A stretch of 15,932 nt of DNA, from contig JAAZEC010000112.1 of NCBI GenBank assembly GCA_012512495.1, positions 1-15,932 of the forward strand, read 5' to 3'. A program made the translations under genes and the position numbers. The stretch is from Erysipelothrix sp. Its GTDB lineage: Bacteria > Bacillota_I > Bacilli_A > Erysipelotrichales > Erysipelotrichaceae. How positions within the stretch are numbered: the stretch's first letter is position 1; each line of letters begins with the position of its first letter. Under the pieces are notes generated by a model, which was given only the letters and a program-made list of their open reading frames with translations, was not told the DNA's origin and did no database searches. Positions 7,334 through 13,758 of the stretch are shown here, in pieces.

Positions 7334-7871
7334 TCTAGCGAAAATGGCGCTGATGGCTGCCTTATGTTTCATCGCTTTTAATTATTTCAAAATAGACATC
7401 TCAGTCATGGGTGATCGAACCTCCTTCCATTTCGCTAATAGCTTTGTGGTGTTGGGGGCTCTATTGCTCGGTGGTTTTAAGGGAGGCTTGGCTGGTGCTG
7501 TTGGATTAACGCTGGCCGATTTCACAACGGGTTATGCCCACGTGGCACCTAGGACCTTCTTCTTGAAGCTGATGATTGGGCTGATTGCAGGTCTTGTGGC
7601 TCATCAACTGGGGAAGATTAATGATAAGAAAAAGACAGCGGACATCCTCAAATGGAGCGTCTTGGCTGGCTTGGCTGGTATGTCGTTTAATGTAATCTTT
7701 GATCCGTTAGTTGGCTATTTGTTCAATATCTATATCTTGGGTGTTGAGGCGAATCCGGCGACGATTATTGCGACGTGGTCTGCTGGAGTAACGGCGATTA
7801 ATGGTGTTATTACTGTGATTGTGTCGACTCTGGTTTATATGGCGCTACGGAGAATGAAGTTTAAGATTTGA
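7317..7871 (+). CDS. ECF transporter S component, substrate unknown
   Basis: The 184-residue product has about five to six hydrophobic segments and the typical features of the riboflavin-transporter-like S components of energy-coupling factor importers: an early AKMALMAALCFIAFN segment, FHFANSFVVLGALLLGG, then GLTLADFTTG and a long loop ending in RTFFLKLMIGLIAG. Such proteins bind a vitamin or other small molecule and work with shared EcfA, EcfA' and EcfT subunits encoded elsewhere. AAGGA precedes the ATG at 7317, inside the 3' end of the acyltransferase-3 gene. Being the last gene of a D-amino acid operon suggests a ligand such as a B6 vitamer for the PLP racemase or an amino acid, but this is inference only. 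No riboswitch is seen upstream. Confidence 0.82.
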   Translation: MRRTSDLAKMALMAALCFIAFNYFKIDISVMGDRTSFHFANSFVVLGALLLGGFKGGLAGAVGLTLADFTTGYAHVAPRTFFLKLMIGLIAGLVAHQLGKINDKKKTADILKWSVLAGLAGMSFNVIFDPLVGYLFNIYILGVEANPATIIATWSAGVTAINGVITVIVSTLVYMALRRMKFKI

Positions 7872-7891
7872 TTATAAAAATTGAAACTATT

Positions 7892-7953
7892 AAAAAGGAC
7901 TGGTCGTTGGATAAAAAGTATCTCATCCTATCAAGTGACAACCAGCCCTTTTT
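7892..7953. terminator. Bidirectional terminator between the murF-ddl operon and the aldehyde dehydrogenase gene
   Basis: AAAAAGG-A-CTGGT at 7892-7904 pairs with ACCAG-C-CCTTTTT at 7941-7953 with one mismatch. A small inner GGAT/ATCC pairing lies in the loop. A residues on one side and T residues on the other let it act for both convergent units. Confidence 0.75.
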
Positions 7954-7990
7954 CTTACCCTTTGTTCAACTTATCCATAAATGTATAAAG

Positions 7991-9385
7991 CTATTTAATG
8001 AGTGCTTTGTATTCGATGAATTCTTCGACTCCCAAAAGCCCGTTTTCGCGTCCGATGCCGGAATACTTATAGCCGCCAAAGGGAACGTTGAGTGGCTTAT
8101 CGGCAGTATTGATAAAGATATTCCCTGTCTTCATTTGTGTAGCGACCTGGTGAGCTAAGTCATTGGGTCCAAACACAGCACCATTGAGTCCGTAGGGGCT
8201 GTCGTTCGCAATCTCTACAGCTTCATCGACCGTTTCATAACTTATAATGCTTAGGACTGGCCCGAAGATCTCTTCTCGGGCTATTTTCATATTGTTGGTG
8301 ACGTTGGTGAAGACGGTTGGTTTAATGTATAAATTGTTGGGGATTTCACCCACAAGGAGTGTGGCTTCTTCTTCAACCCCTAATTCGATATAACTTTTTA
8401 CTTTCTCGAATTGGCTTTGGGATTGGACGGGTCCGACTTTGGTGTCACTTGAGAAGGGATCACCAACGATGTAGTACTGAGTCCGCTCAATGATGGCTTG
8501 TTCTACTTCTTCTTTCATGGATGAAGGGACTAAGAGTCGGCTGAGGGCTGAACAGGTTTGTCCACTGTTAAGGAAGATGGTATCCAAAGTCTTCTGTAGC
8601 GCTATGTCCAGATTGGCGCCTTCTAGAATGATGGAAGCGGATTTGCCTCCGAGTTCCATGGTGATGCGTTTCATGGTTGAGACAGCGGCAGAGGCGACTT
8701 GAGTTCCTACTTCGGTGGAGCCGGTGAAGGTAATCATGTTGATGTCTGGGTGGGAAGTCAGTAATTTGCCAATGTTTGAGCCTTTGCCGGTAATGAGGTT
8801 GAAGCTTCCACGAGGGAAACCGGCGTAATGAATGGCTTTGGCAATCCAGCTGGCGACTAGGGGTGTTTGACTGCTGGGTTTGAGGATGATGGTGTTGCCC
8901 ATGAGCAGTGCGGGTATGATTTTCTTGGTTATTTGTCCGAGTGGAAAGTTCCATGGGGTGATACAGGCAACGACACCGACACTTTCTTTGATGAGGTCGT
9001 AACCTGTTTCATGATGGGTAAACTGGAAGTTGTCAATCAGTTTTAGTAAGTGATCAAGTTCGTTGATGTAGACTTCGAACTGGCTGCTCTTGGTGTAAGA
9101 TATAGGACTGCCTAACTCAAGTGTGATGGTTCGCACGATTTCTGCTTTGTTGTTTTTGAGGTAGTTTATGAAGCGTTTGGCCATTGCGATTCTTGATGTG
9201 AGGCTTGTTTGATTGGTATATTGGAGTGCCCTTTTGGCGGCGGAGATGGCGTTGTTGATATCTTGTTTATTACAATCGAAAACTTTGCCTATGACCTGTT
9301 GATTAATGGGGCTGATAACGTCGAGTGTGGCGCTTGTTAGTGCTTTTGTGAATTGCCCATCGAGATAAATTGGTTCTGTTTGCAT
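7991..9385 (-). CDS. NAD(P)-dependent aldehyde dehydrogenase
   Basis: This cytosolic enzyme oxidises an aldehyde to an acid with NAD or NADP. At 464 residues it is a full-length member of the superfamily, with oxyanion asparagine N146 in PWNFPLG, the FTGSTEVG coenzyme motif, general base E244 in MELGGKSA, catalytic cysteine C278 in NSGQTCSA and the REEIFGPVLS block near the C-terminus. The ATG at 9385-9383 has AGGAGG upstream. It is a single-gene unit, divergent from the FMN reductase gene with 108 bases between them, and ends at the bidirectional terminator. The closest overall pattern is the broad-substrate DhaS/AldA-like group; the substrate cannot be named. Confidence 0.93.
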   Translation of the reverse strand: MQTEPIYLDGQFTKALTSATLDVISPINQQVIGKVFDCNKQDINNAISAAKRALQYTNQTSLTSRIAMAKRFINYLKNNKAEIVRTITLELGSPISYTKSSQFEVYINELDHLLKLIDNFQFTHHETGYDLIKESVGVVACITPWNFPLGQITKKIIPALLMGNTIILKPSSQTPLVASWIAKAIHYAGFPRGSFNLITGKGSNIGKLLTSHPDINMITFTGSTEVGTQVASAAVSTMKRITMELGGKSASIILEGANLDIALQKTLDTIFLNSGQTCSALSRLLVPSSMKEEVEQAIIERTQYYIVGDPFSSDTKVGPVQSQSQFEKVKSYIELGVEEEATLLVGEIPNNLYIKPTVFTNVTNNMKIAREEIFGPVLSIISYETVDEAVEIANDSPYGLNGAVFGPNDLAHQVATQMKTGNIFINTADKPLNVPFGGYKYSGIGRENGLLGVEEFIEYKALIK

Positions 9386-9436
9386 AAGTTCCTCCTGTGT
9401 TTAGTTTAATGGAAAGTTGTGTTTCTCAGTAGTCAT

Positions 9437-9450
9437 TTGATTTGAATCAA
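9437..9450. promoter_or_regulatory. Candidate operator between divergent aldehyde dehydrogenase and FMN reductase genes
   Basis: TTGATT-TG-AATCAA is a perfect dyad that overlaps the -35 box of the FMN reductase promoter and lies within the only region shared by the two divergent genes. A regulator bound here could control one or both. The dyad is short and AT-rich, so it may be chance. Confidence 0.35.
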
Positions 9451-9470
9451 GAGGGTTATGGTCCTACAAT
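9442..9470 (+). promoter_or_regulatory. Promoter of the FMN reductase gene
   Basis: TTGAAT (9442-9447), a 17-base spacer and TACAAT (9465-9470) precede the start codon at 9494, with AGGAGG in between. Confidence 0.6.
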
Positions 9471-9493
9471 GAACAGGATACAGGAGGACTCGT

Positions 9494-10072
9494 ATGTCTA
9501 AGAAAATTAAAGTTGTTGGTATTGCTGGTAGTTTGAGAAAGGATTCAGTGAATCGTAAACTCTTAAGAATTGCCTCGGAACTATTGGGTGATGAGATTGA
9601 ATATAAAGAGATTGATATAAGTGATATTCCTTTGTTTAATGAGGATTTAGAATATCCTGCTCCTGCTTCGGTCTTGAGAATCCATGATGATGTGTTGGAG
9701 GCGGATGCGATTATCTTCGCGACACCGGAGTACAATGGCGGAATGCCTGGTGTGCTGAAGAACGTGATTGACTGGTTGAGTCGTCCACTGAATGAATCGA
9801 AGGTTAAACCCCTGGTTAACAAGACTGCTTACATCGTTGGGGGAGCTGCTGGCATGTCGGGTACGATTACTGCTCAGGAACATTTGCGTGCGGTTCTGAC
9901 CTATATGGGTATGTTTGTGTTGCCTAGCAATCGTGCGACGGTTCCTAGCATTTTTAGTAATCTGGATGAGAATGGTACTTTGGTGCTTAATGAGTTGGCG
10001 CTTGGTTTCTTGAAACAGGGTATCCATCGTTTTGTTGCGTTCACGGAAGCGTTGCTCGATAACGAAGCTTAA
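9494..10072 (+). CDS. NADPH-dependent FMN reductase family protein (quinone/azo/chromate reductase type)
   Basis: The 192-residue flavodoxin-like product belongs to the NADPH-dependent FMN reductases, which include ChrR/YieF-type quinone, chromate and azo-dye reductases. The FMN phosphate loop is GSLRKDSVN at residues 12-20. PEYNGG at 78-83, followed by PGVLKNVIDWLSRP, is the family's flavin-ring motif, and GGAAGMSG follows. Its length is normal. CAGGAGG precedes the ATG at good spacing. It is likely a small stress or detoxification enzyme in the cytosol; being paired divergently with an aldehyde dehydrogenase fits a response to reactive electrophiles, though this is inference. No terminator is seen before the next gene, which has its own promoter box. 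Confidence 0.9.
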   Translation: MSKKIKVVGIAGSLRKDSVNRKLLRIASELLGDEIEYKEIDISDIPLFNEDLEYPAPASVLRIHDDVLEADAIIFATPEYNGGMPGVLKNVIDWLSRPLNESKVKPLVNKTAYIVGGAAGMSGTITAQEHLRAVLTYMGMFVLPSNRATVPSIFSNLDENGTLVLNELALGFLKQGIHRFVAFTEALLDNEA

Positions 10073-10105
10073 CAATGAAATAATAAACTAAAAGCGGATA
10101 TCGTG

Positions 10106-10111
10106 TATAAT
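10106..10111 (+). promoter_or_regulatory. -10 box upstream of the HAD phosphatase gene
   Basis: A perfect TATAAT lies 24 bases before the start codon at 10135. No clear -35 box is present. The next in-frame ATG at 10114 is too close to the box to be transcribed, which supports the later start. Confidence 0.5.
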
Positions 10112-10134
10112 GAATGGGAGAAAGTGAGGTTCTT

Positions 10135-10956
10135 ATGTCTACAAAATACATTTTCATCGATATTGATGGGACTTTGTTAAGTCATACTACCGGTATTCCT
10201 GATTCAGCGAAAGAAGCGATTGGTTTGGCGCGTGCGAATGGGCACAAAGTGTTCATTAATACGGGTCGTGTTAAGTCAGCAGTGGATGCGATTATTCGCT
10301 CGATGCCTTTTGATGGCATGGTTTATGCGGCGGGAGCTCATGTTGAGATTAACGAGAAAACACTAGTGGAGCATCAACTGGATCCCGAGGATCTTGAGAG
10401 ATTGATTGAGTTATTTGAAGATGAGGAAGTTGGTTATGTTCTAGAGGGATCTTCGATTTCTTATTACAATGAAAAGGCGATTGCTTTCTTTAATAAGAGG
10501 ATGGAGAATAAGCAGCTGTTGAAGCCTCAGGTGAGCCGTCATTTGGTTCAAGAGAACATGGTTGCTCCGCTTGCTAATTACTTCGCTCGTCCGACTACGA
10601 TCAATAAATGCTCGGTTTTCGCGGATAACAATGATCAGATTTATCGTTTAGAGGAAGCTTTGGATGATAAGTTCCAGTTCATTATCTATGATGAGAACCA
10701 TTCAGGTGAAATTATCCTTCGTGGCATTGATAAGTCGTATGGCATTCGTAAGGTACTGGAACATTTTGGTGCCGATATGATTGATGCGATGGCGTTGGGT
10801 GATTCCATGAATGACTATGAAATGGTGAAGGCTGCTGGTGCTGGTGTGGCGATGGGCAATGCTCATGACCGCTTAAAGGCTGTGGCAGATTATGTCACAT
10901 TTGATGTGGATGATGCTGGACTGTTTCATGCACTGAAATATTACAAAGTTATCTAA
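10135..10956 (+). CDS. HAD superfamily Cof-type phosphatase
   Basis: The 273-residue product is a cytosolic sugar-phosphate or nucleotide phosphatase of the Cof-type (IIB) HAD group. Motif I is FIDIDGTLL with nucleophile D9 and acid D11, motif II is the INTGR block, and motifs III/IV are in ALGDSMNDYEMVKAAGAGVAMGNA-like sequence near residue 221 onward. A cap domain fills the middle. The ATG at 10135 is chosen because GAGG lies five bases upstream and because an upstream in-frame ATG sits next to the -10 box. The substrate is not predictable; members often act on several sugar phosphates or on FMN/PLP-type phosphates. A strong terminator follows. Confidence 0.9.
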   Translation: MSTKYIFIDIDGTLLSHTTGIPDSAKEAIGLARANGHKVFINTGRVKSAVDAIIRSMPFDGMVYAAGAHVEINEKTLVEHQLDPEDLERLIELFEDEEVGYVLEGSSISYYNEKAIAFFNKRMENKQLLKPQVSRHLVQENMVAPLANYFARPTTINKCSVFADNNDQIYRLEEALDDKFQFIIYDENHSGEIILRGIDKSYGIRKVLEHFGADMIDAMALGDSMNDYEMVKAAGAGVAMGNAHDRLKAVADYVTFDVDDAGLFHALKYYKVI

Positions 10957-10968
10957 TTGAACAAAAGG

Positions 10969-10995
10969 AAAACCAACCATTGCTGGTTGGTTTTT
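10969..10995. terminator. Strong bidirectional terminator
   Basis: AAAACCAACCA (10969-10979) and TGGTTGGTTTT (10984-10994) form a perfect 11-base-pair stem with loop TTGC. T residues follow on the plus strand and a TTTTCCTTTT tract on the minus strand, so it can end both the HAD gene and the convergent PTS operon. Confidence 0.9.
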
Positions 10996-11029
10996 AACAT
11001 GTAAACAAAGTGTTGTAACAAATAATCTT

Positions 11030-11851
11030 CTAGAAAATTCCTAAGTATGATCCAACTAAAGCTAGAGCCAATAACATGAAGATTCCATGTGTTGGTTTCC
11101 AGTTGTGCTTAGTGAATAGGTAGTAAAGAAGTAATGTTAATGCAAGTGGAATAAGTTTAGGTAGAACACCATCTAAGATGGATTGAACGTTAACTACAGC
11201 TTCCCCTTGAGTGTATTCTAGAGCAAGTGTTGTTCCACCAAAGTTTGATGTAAGTGCTCCGACTACGAATACTCCTAAGATACCAGCAGCGCGTGAGAAT
11301 TCACGTGCGTTTTCAGTAAGTACATCGATTGCGCTTGATCCAAGTTTGTATGACCAGTGCATTAGTCCGAAACGAACTGCGAATTGTACTACGTTGAAAA
11401 TGACTAAGAACATAATTGGACCTAAGACTGATCCTTCGATAGCCCAGTTAGCTGTAATACCAGCTGTAATTGGAACTAGTGTAAACCAGAATAGAGCGTC
11501 TCCAATACCACCAAGAGGTCCCATTGCTGCGACTCGTACTGAACGAATAGTATCAACAGGTGCTTTGTTTTGTTCTAGTGATAGAACGATACCCATAACG
11601 AATGTTACTAAGAATGGGTGAGTGTTAAAGAACTCTAAGTTATGACGCATTGATAAGGATAAGTCTTCCTTATTGGTATGAACTTTTTCAAGGCCTGGAA
11701 GAATTCCCCATAGCCAACCAGCAGCTTGCATACGTTCGTAGTTGAATGATGCTTGTAGGAATAATGATCCCCACACCATTTTATTGAGCGTACCCTTATC
11801 TAAAGGTGCAGCTGGAGTTGTGTCAACATATTCTCTAGTGTTATATGCCAT
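11030..11851 (-). CDS. agaD: PTS mannose-family IID component (N-acetylgalactosamine type)
   Basis: This is the IID membrane subunit of a mannose-family phosphotransferase system; with IIC it forms the sugar channel. It has 273 residues from the chosen start. Typical features are LFLQASFNYERMQAAGW near the N-terminus, the RHNLEFFNTHPF block, GPLGGIGDALFWFTLVPI in the middle and a hydrophobic C-terminal third ending in a membrane anchor. The ATG at 11851-11849 follows GGAGGAG by nine bases; upstream GTG and ATG codons sit on or too near that site. The gene overlaps the IIC stop by 11 bases. The substrate call rests on the IIB and IIC relatives and on the aldolase subunit at the right edge. Confidence 0.88.
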   Translation of the reverse strand: MAYNTREYVDTTPAAPLDKGTLNKMVWGSLFLQASFNYERMQAAGWLWGILPGLEKVHTNKEDLSLSMRHNLEFFNTHPFLVTFVMGIVLSLEQNKAPVDTIRSVRVAAMGPLGGIGDALFWFTLVPITAGITANWAIEGSVLGPIMFLVIFNVVQFAVRFGLMHWSYKLGSSAIDVLTENAREFSRAAGILGVFVVGALTSNFGGTTLALEYTQGEAVVNVQSILDGVLPKLIPLALTLLLYYLFTKHNWKPTHGIFMLLALALVGSYLGIF

Positions 11852-12683
11852 CTTCTTCATCTCCTCCACTACCTACAGATCCTGCAAGGTTTTTAATTTT
11901 AACATTTGATTGGTAATCAGCTAACGCAATTGCAATACCTACGAAGGCAATTAGCACAAGTGCTGAGCCTGCAAGTGGAGCAACGAAGTCACCATTGGCA
12001 TCAAGATAACCGATAGAACCAATGATAGTTGCCAATGCGAAACCTGCGAAGTAATAACCCCATAGTTCGCCTGACATCATAATGCGTAGCAATGTAGCGA
12101 AACCTACGTAACGAAGCATGCCACCACCAACGTTAAATCCATTTTGTAACCATGCATATTCATCAAAGAATGATTGAATTTGTGGTCCAAATGTTTGACC
12201 TAAAGTTAGTGCTAGAACAGCAACGACACCGAAGGCAACACCTAGTAGAGTCATAGCTAATAGGTTAAGGTTACGGATTCCTGCAGGATTTGCATCGTCC
12301 GCTGCTTTATCAGCAACACCCATGAGTGGTGACATTAAAGTAAAGATTAAGGTAACCATCATTTGACCTAAGATAGCGAATGGTACCGCGATACCAACGG
12401 CTGCCGCAGGTTCTAGACCTAGGCTAACTGCGAAGATTGTCGCAACAACGCCACCGATTACGGCATTTGGTGGTTGCGCACCACCGATTGGCATACTACC
12501 GATTTGAATTAATTGGTAAGTACCACCAACAACAAGTCCGATTTCTAGGTTTCCTAAGATTGCACCTACTACTGGGCCAACAACGATTGGCTGGTAGAGG
12601 GATTCAAGGAAGTTAAATTGGTCGATTGCTGCTATAAAAGTAACAACGAAGACCAATATAATTTGAAATACATTAAAATCCAT
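11841..12683 (-). CDS. agaC: PTS mannose-family IIC component (N-acetylgalactosamine type)
   Basis: The 280-residue IIC subunit carries the translocation path with IID. It opens with MDFNVFQIILVFVVTFIAAID, has LYQPIVVGPVVGAILGNLEIGLVVGGTYQLIQIG with the GGAQPPNAVIGG block that is typical of mannose/sorbose/galactosamine IIC proteins, and shows about six to eight hydrophobic segments followed by a short glycine/acid-rich tail. GAAAGGGG precedes the ATG at 12683-12681. The gap to IIB is 45 bases and the next gene overlaps, so the three are one transcript. The overall pattern resembles AgaC/AgaW rather than ManY. No defect is seen. Confidence 0.88.
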   Translation of the reverse strand: MDFNVFQIILVFVVTFIAAIDQFNFLESLYQPIVVGPVVGAILGNLEIGLVVGGTYQLIQIGSMPIGGAQPPNAVIGGVVATIFAVSLGLEPAAAVGIAVPFAILGQMMVTLIFTLMSPLMGVADKAADDANPAGIRNLNLLAMTLLGVAFGVVAVLALTLGQTFGPQIQSFFDEYAWLQNGFNVGGGMLRYVGFATLLRIMMSGELWGYYFAGFALATIIGSIGYLDANGDFVAPLAGSALVLIAFVGIAIALADYQSNVKIKNLAGSVGSGGDEEDGI

Positions 12684-12728
12684 TATTTTCCCCTTTCGTA
12701 CAGTTCCCTGTACTCGGATTCTCTCTTA

Positions 12729-13205
12729 CTATTTGAAGAGTTTGTTGACATCTTCTGCGGATTCAGTTGGAACGCGTTTGATTTCAAGTTCCACACCTAA
12801 TTCCTGAAGACGTCTGAAAGTAGCGACATCATCGTCATCCACTGAGACTGAACGGCCAGCTGGACGCTTGCCTTCAGCGTGGTGCATGTTTCCGATGTTG
12901 ACCTTTTTAATAGGTACACCACCTTCAACAAGTTTTAGAACATCTTGTGGATTTTCACAGATAATGAAAATCTTCTGACGATCTGCTGCTTTGTGAATCA
13001 CGTCGATAGTCTTTTGAATTGAGAAGTAACGAGTCTGTGCAGACTGCGGTGCGCTCATATCCATTAGTCCTTGACGTGCTTTGTTCGTGGACACTTCATC
13101 ATTTGCGACTAACAATAAGTTAGCGCCAATAACGTTGGTCCATTGTGTTGCCACTTGACCATGGATCAAGCGGTTGTCAATTCTTGTTAACACAATGTTT
13201 GGCAT
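12729..13205 (-). CDS. agaB: PTS mannose-family IIB component (N-acetylgalactosamine type)
   Basis: The 158-residue cytosolic IIB subunit takes phosphate from IIA and passes it to the incoming sugar. The phosphorylated histidine is H15 in RIDNRLIHGQVATQW at residues 8-22. The following block ANLLLVANDEV, GLMDMSAP, KKVNIGNMHHAEGKR and the C-terminal LGVELEIKRVP match the AgaB group of N-acetylgalactosamine systems well. The ATG at 13205-13203 is chosen because AAGGAGG lies just upstream; an in-frame start 39 bases earlier has no such site and lies near the promoter. It is the first gene of the PTS operon. No IIA gene is in this window, so phosphate must come from a IIA encoded elsewhere. Confidence 0.92.
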   Translation of the reverse strand: MPNIVLTRIDNRLIHGQVATQWTNVIGANLLLVANDEVSTNKARQGLMDMSAPQSAQTRYFSIQKTIDVIHKAADRQKIFIICENPQDVLKLVEGGVPIKKVNIGNMHHAEGKRPAGRSVSVDDDDVATFRRLQELGVELEIKRVPTESAEDVNKLFK

Positions 13206-13249
13206 GTTTTTCCTCCTTATATCTTGAAGACTTGTTATCTTCATTCATA

Positions 13250-13278
13250 ATTATAACCCAAAGAACACGCTTACACTA
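13250..13278 (-). promoter_or_regulatory. Promoter of the PTS operon
   Basis: On the minus strand a perfect TATAAT lies at 13255-13250, giving a leader of about 38 bases before the IIB start. The -35 position 17 bases upstream reads TAGTGT, a poor match, as expected for an activator-dependent promoter. Confidence 0.6.
13262..13275 (-). promoter_or_regulatory. cre-like site (CcpA) overlapping the PTS promoter
   Basis: The minus-strand sequence TGTAAGCGTGTTCT matches the cre pattern TGWAANCGNTNWCA at all but two positions, including the central CG. It covers the spacer and -35 edge of the PTS promoter, where CcpA binding would block transcription when glucose is present. Confidence 0.5.
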
Positions 13279-13458
13279 GCAAATGACTTATTACTATTAA
13301 CAAATAACTTGTCCTTTTTAATAAACAAGAGAATTATTACGCTTGCTCATTATACTTTGTTTCACACTTCGTTCTAATCTAAATCCTGTTACAACACTCA
13401 TTTAGCTGTGCTTTGGGCTACTGAATCTAATTGTAACACACTTCATCTGCCTGTTTAC

Positions 13459-13488
13459 AAAAGAGCCGCACCCCTAAGGATGCGACTC
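13459..13488 (-). terminator. Minus-strand intrinsic terminator inside the intergenic region
   Basis: On the minus strand GAGTCGCATCC and GGGTGCGGCTC pair fully if two U-G pairs are allowed, around loop TTAG, followed by TTTTG. On the plus strand the same bases give two mismatches, so it serves transcripts coming from the AraC side towards the PTS operon. Confidence 0.65.
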
Positions 13489-13701
13489 ATTCATTTATTG
13501 CTTATCTCTATACTTTTTCTCTCTTATAGTTTTCATCTACGTGAACACGCTGGTTAAAGTTGCTTCAAAACCATGACATCAACTTGCTCCTGTATCATTT
13601 GAACGCTTTCATAGATTGTATTCCCAACATCACACTAAAGTATTAACTATCTTTATATGGTCATATTTGAAATGACAACGCCATGATATAACAGTACCTT
13701 A

Positions 13702-13718
13702 TTAATGGTTGCCATTAA
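13702..13718. promoter_or_regulatory. Candidate operator dyad in the AraC regulator promoter
   Basis: TTAATGG-TTG-CCATTAA is a perfect seven-base dyad with a three-base centre. It covers the expected -35 position and spacer of the regulator's promoter, where a bound protein could repress or autoregulate. Confidence 0.5.
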
Positions 13719-13724
13719 AAATGT

Positions 13725-13730
13725 TATAAT
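13725..13730 (+). promoter_or_regulatory. -10 box of the AraC regulator promoter
   Basis: A perfect TATAAT lies 28 bases before the start codon at 13759. The -35 position reads TTAATG and is part of the adjacent dyad. Confidence 0.6.
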
Positions 13731-13758
13731 CAGTCTACATCAATAAGGGAGTGTGTCC

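Larger units (their letters stand above)
13206..13758. other. 553-base intergenic region between the PTS operon and the AraC regulator
   Basis: No intact gene is seen here. From left to right it holds the PTS leader and promoter with a cre-like site (13250-13278), an AT-rich stretch with an inverted TGTTACAA/TTGTAACA pair (13387-13394 and 13431-13438), a minus-strand terminator (13459-13488), a 27-codon open minus-strand stretch of uncertain meaning (13554-13634), and the AraC promoter with a dyad (13702-13730). GAACACGCT occurs twice, at 13264-13272 and 13543-13551. Confidence 0.7.

Noticed and set aside
2877..7871. A classical vancomycin resistance cluster
   Set aside because: No VanXY, VanX, VanY, VanW, VanH, VanR or VanS gene is present, so only a relation to VanG/VanT-type enzymes is claimed, not resistance.
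8568..8954. Histidine- and arginine-rich open frame inside the aldehyde dehydrogenase gene
   Set aside because: Same-strand shadow of a clear gene with an implausible composition and no binding site.
10114..10134. In-frame ATG at 10114 as the start of the HAD phosphatase
   Set aside because: It is two bases after a TATAAT box and lacks a binding site; ATG 10135 has GAGG upstream and gives the normal short lead to motif I.
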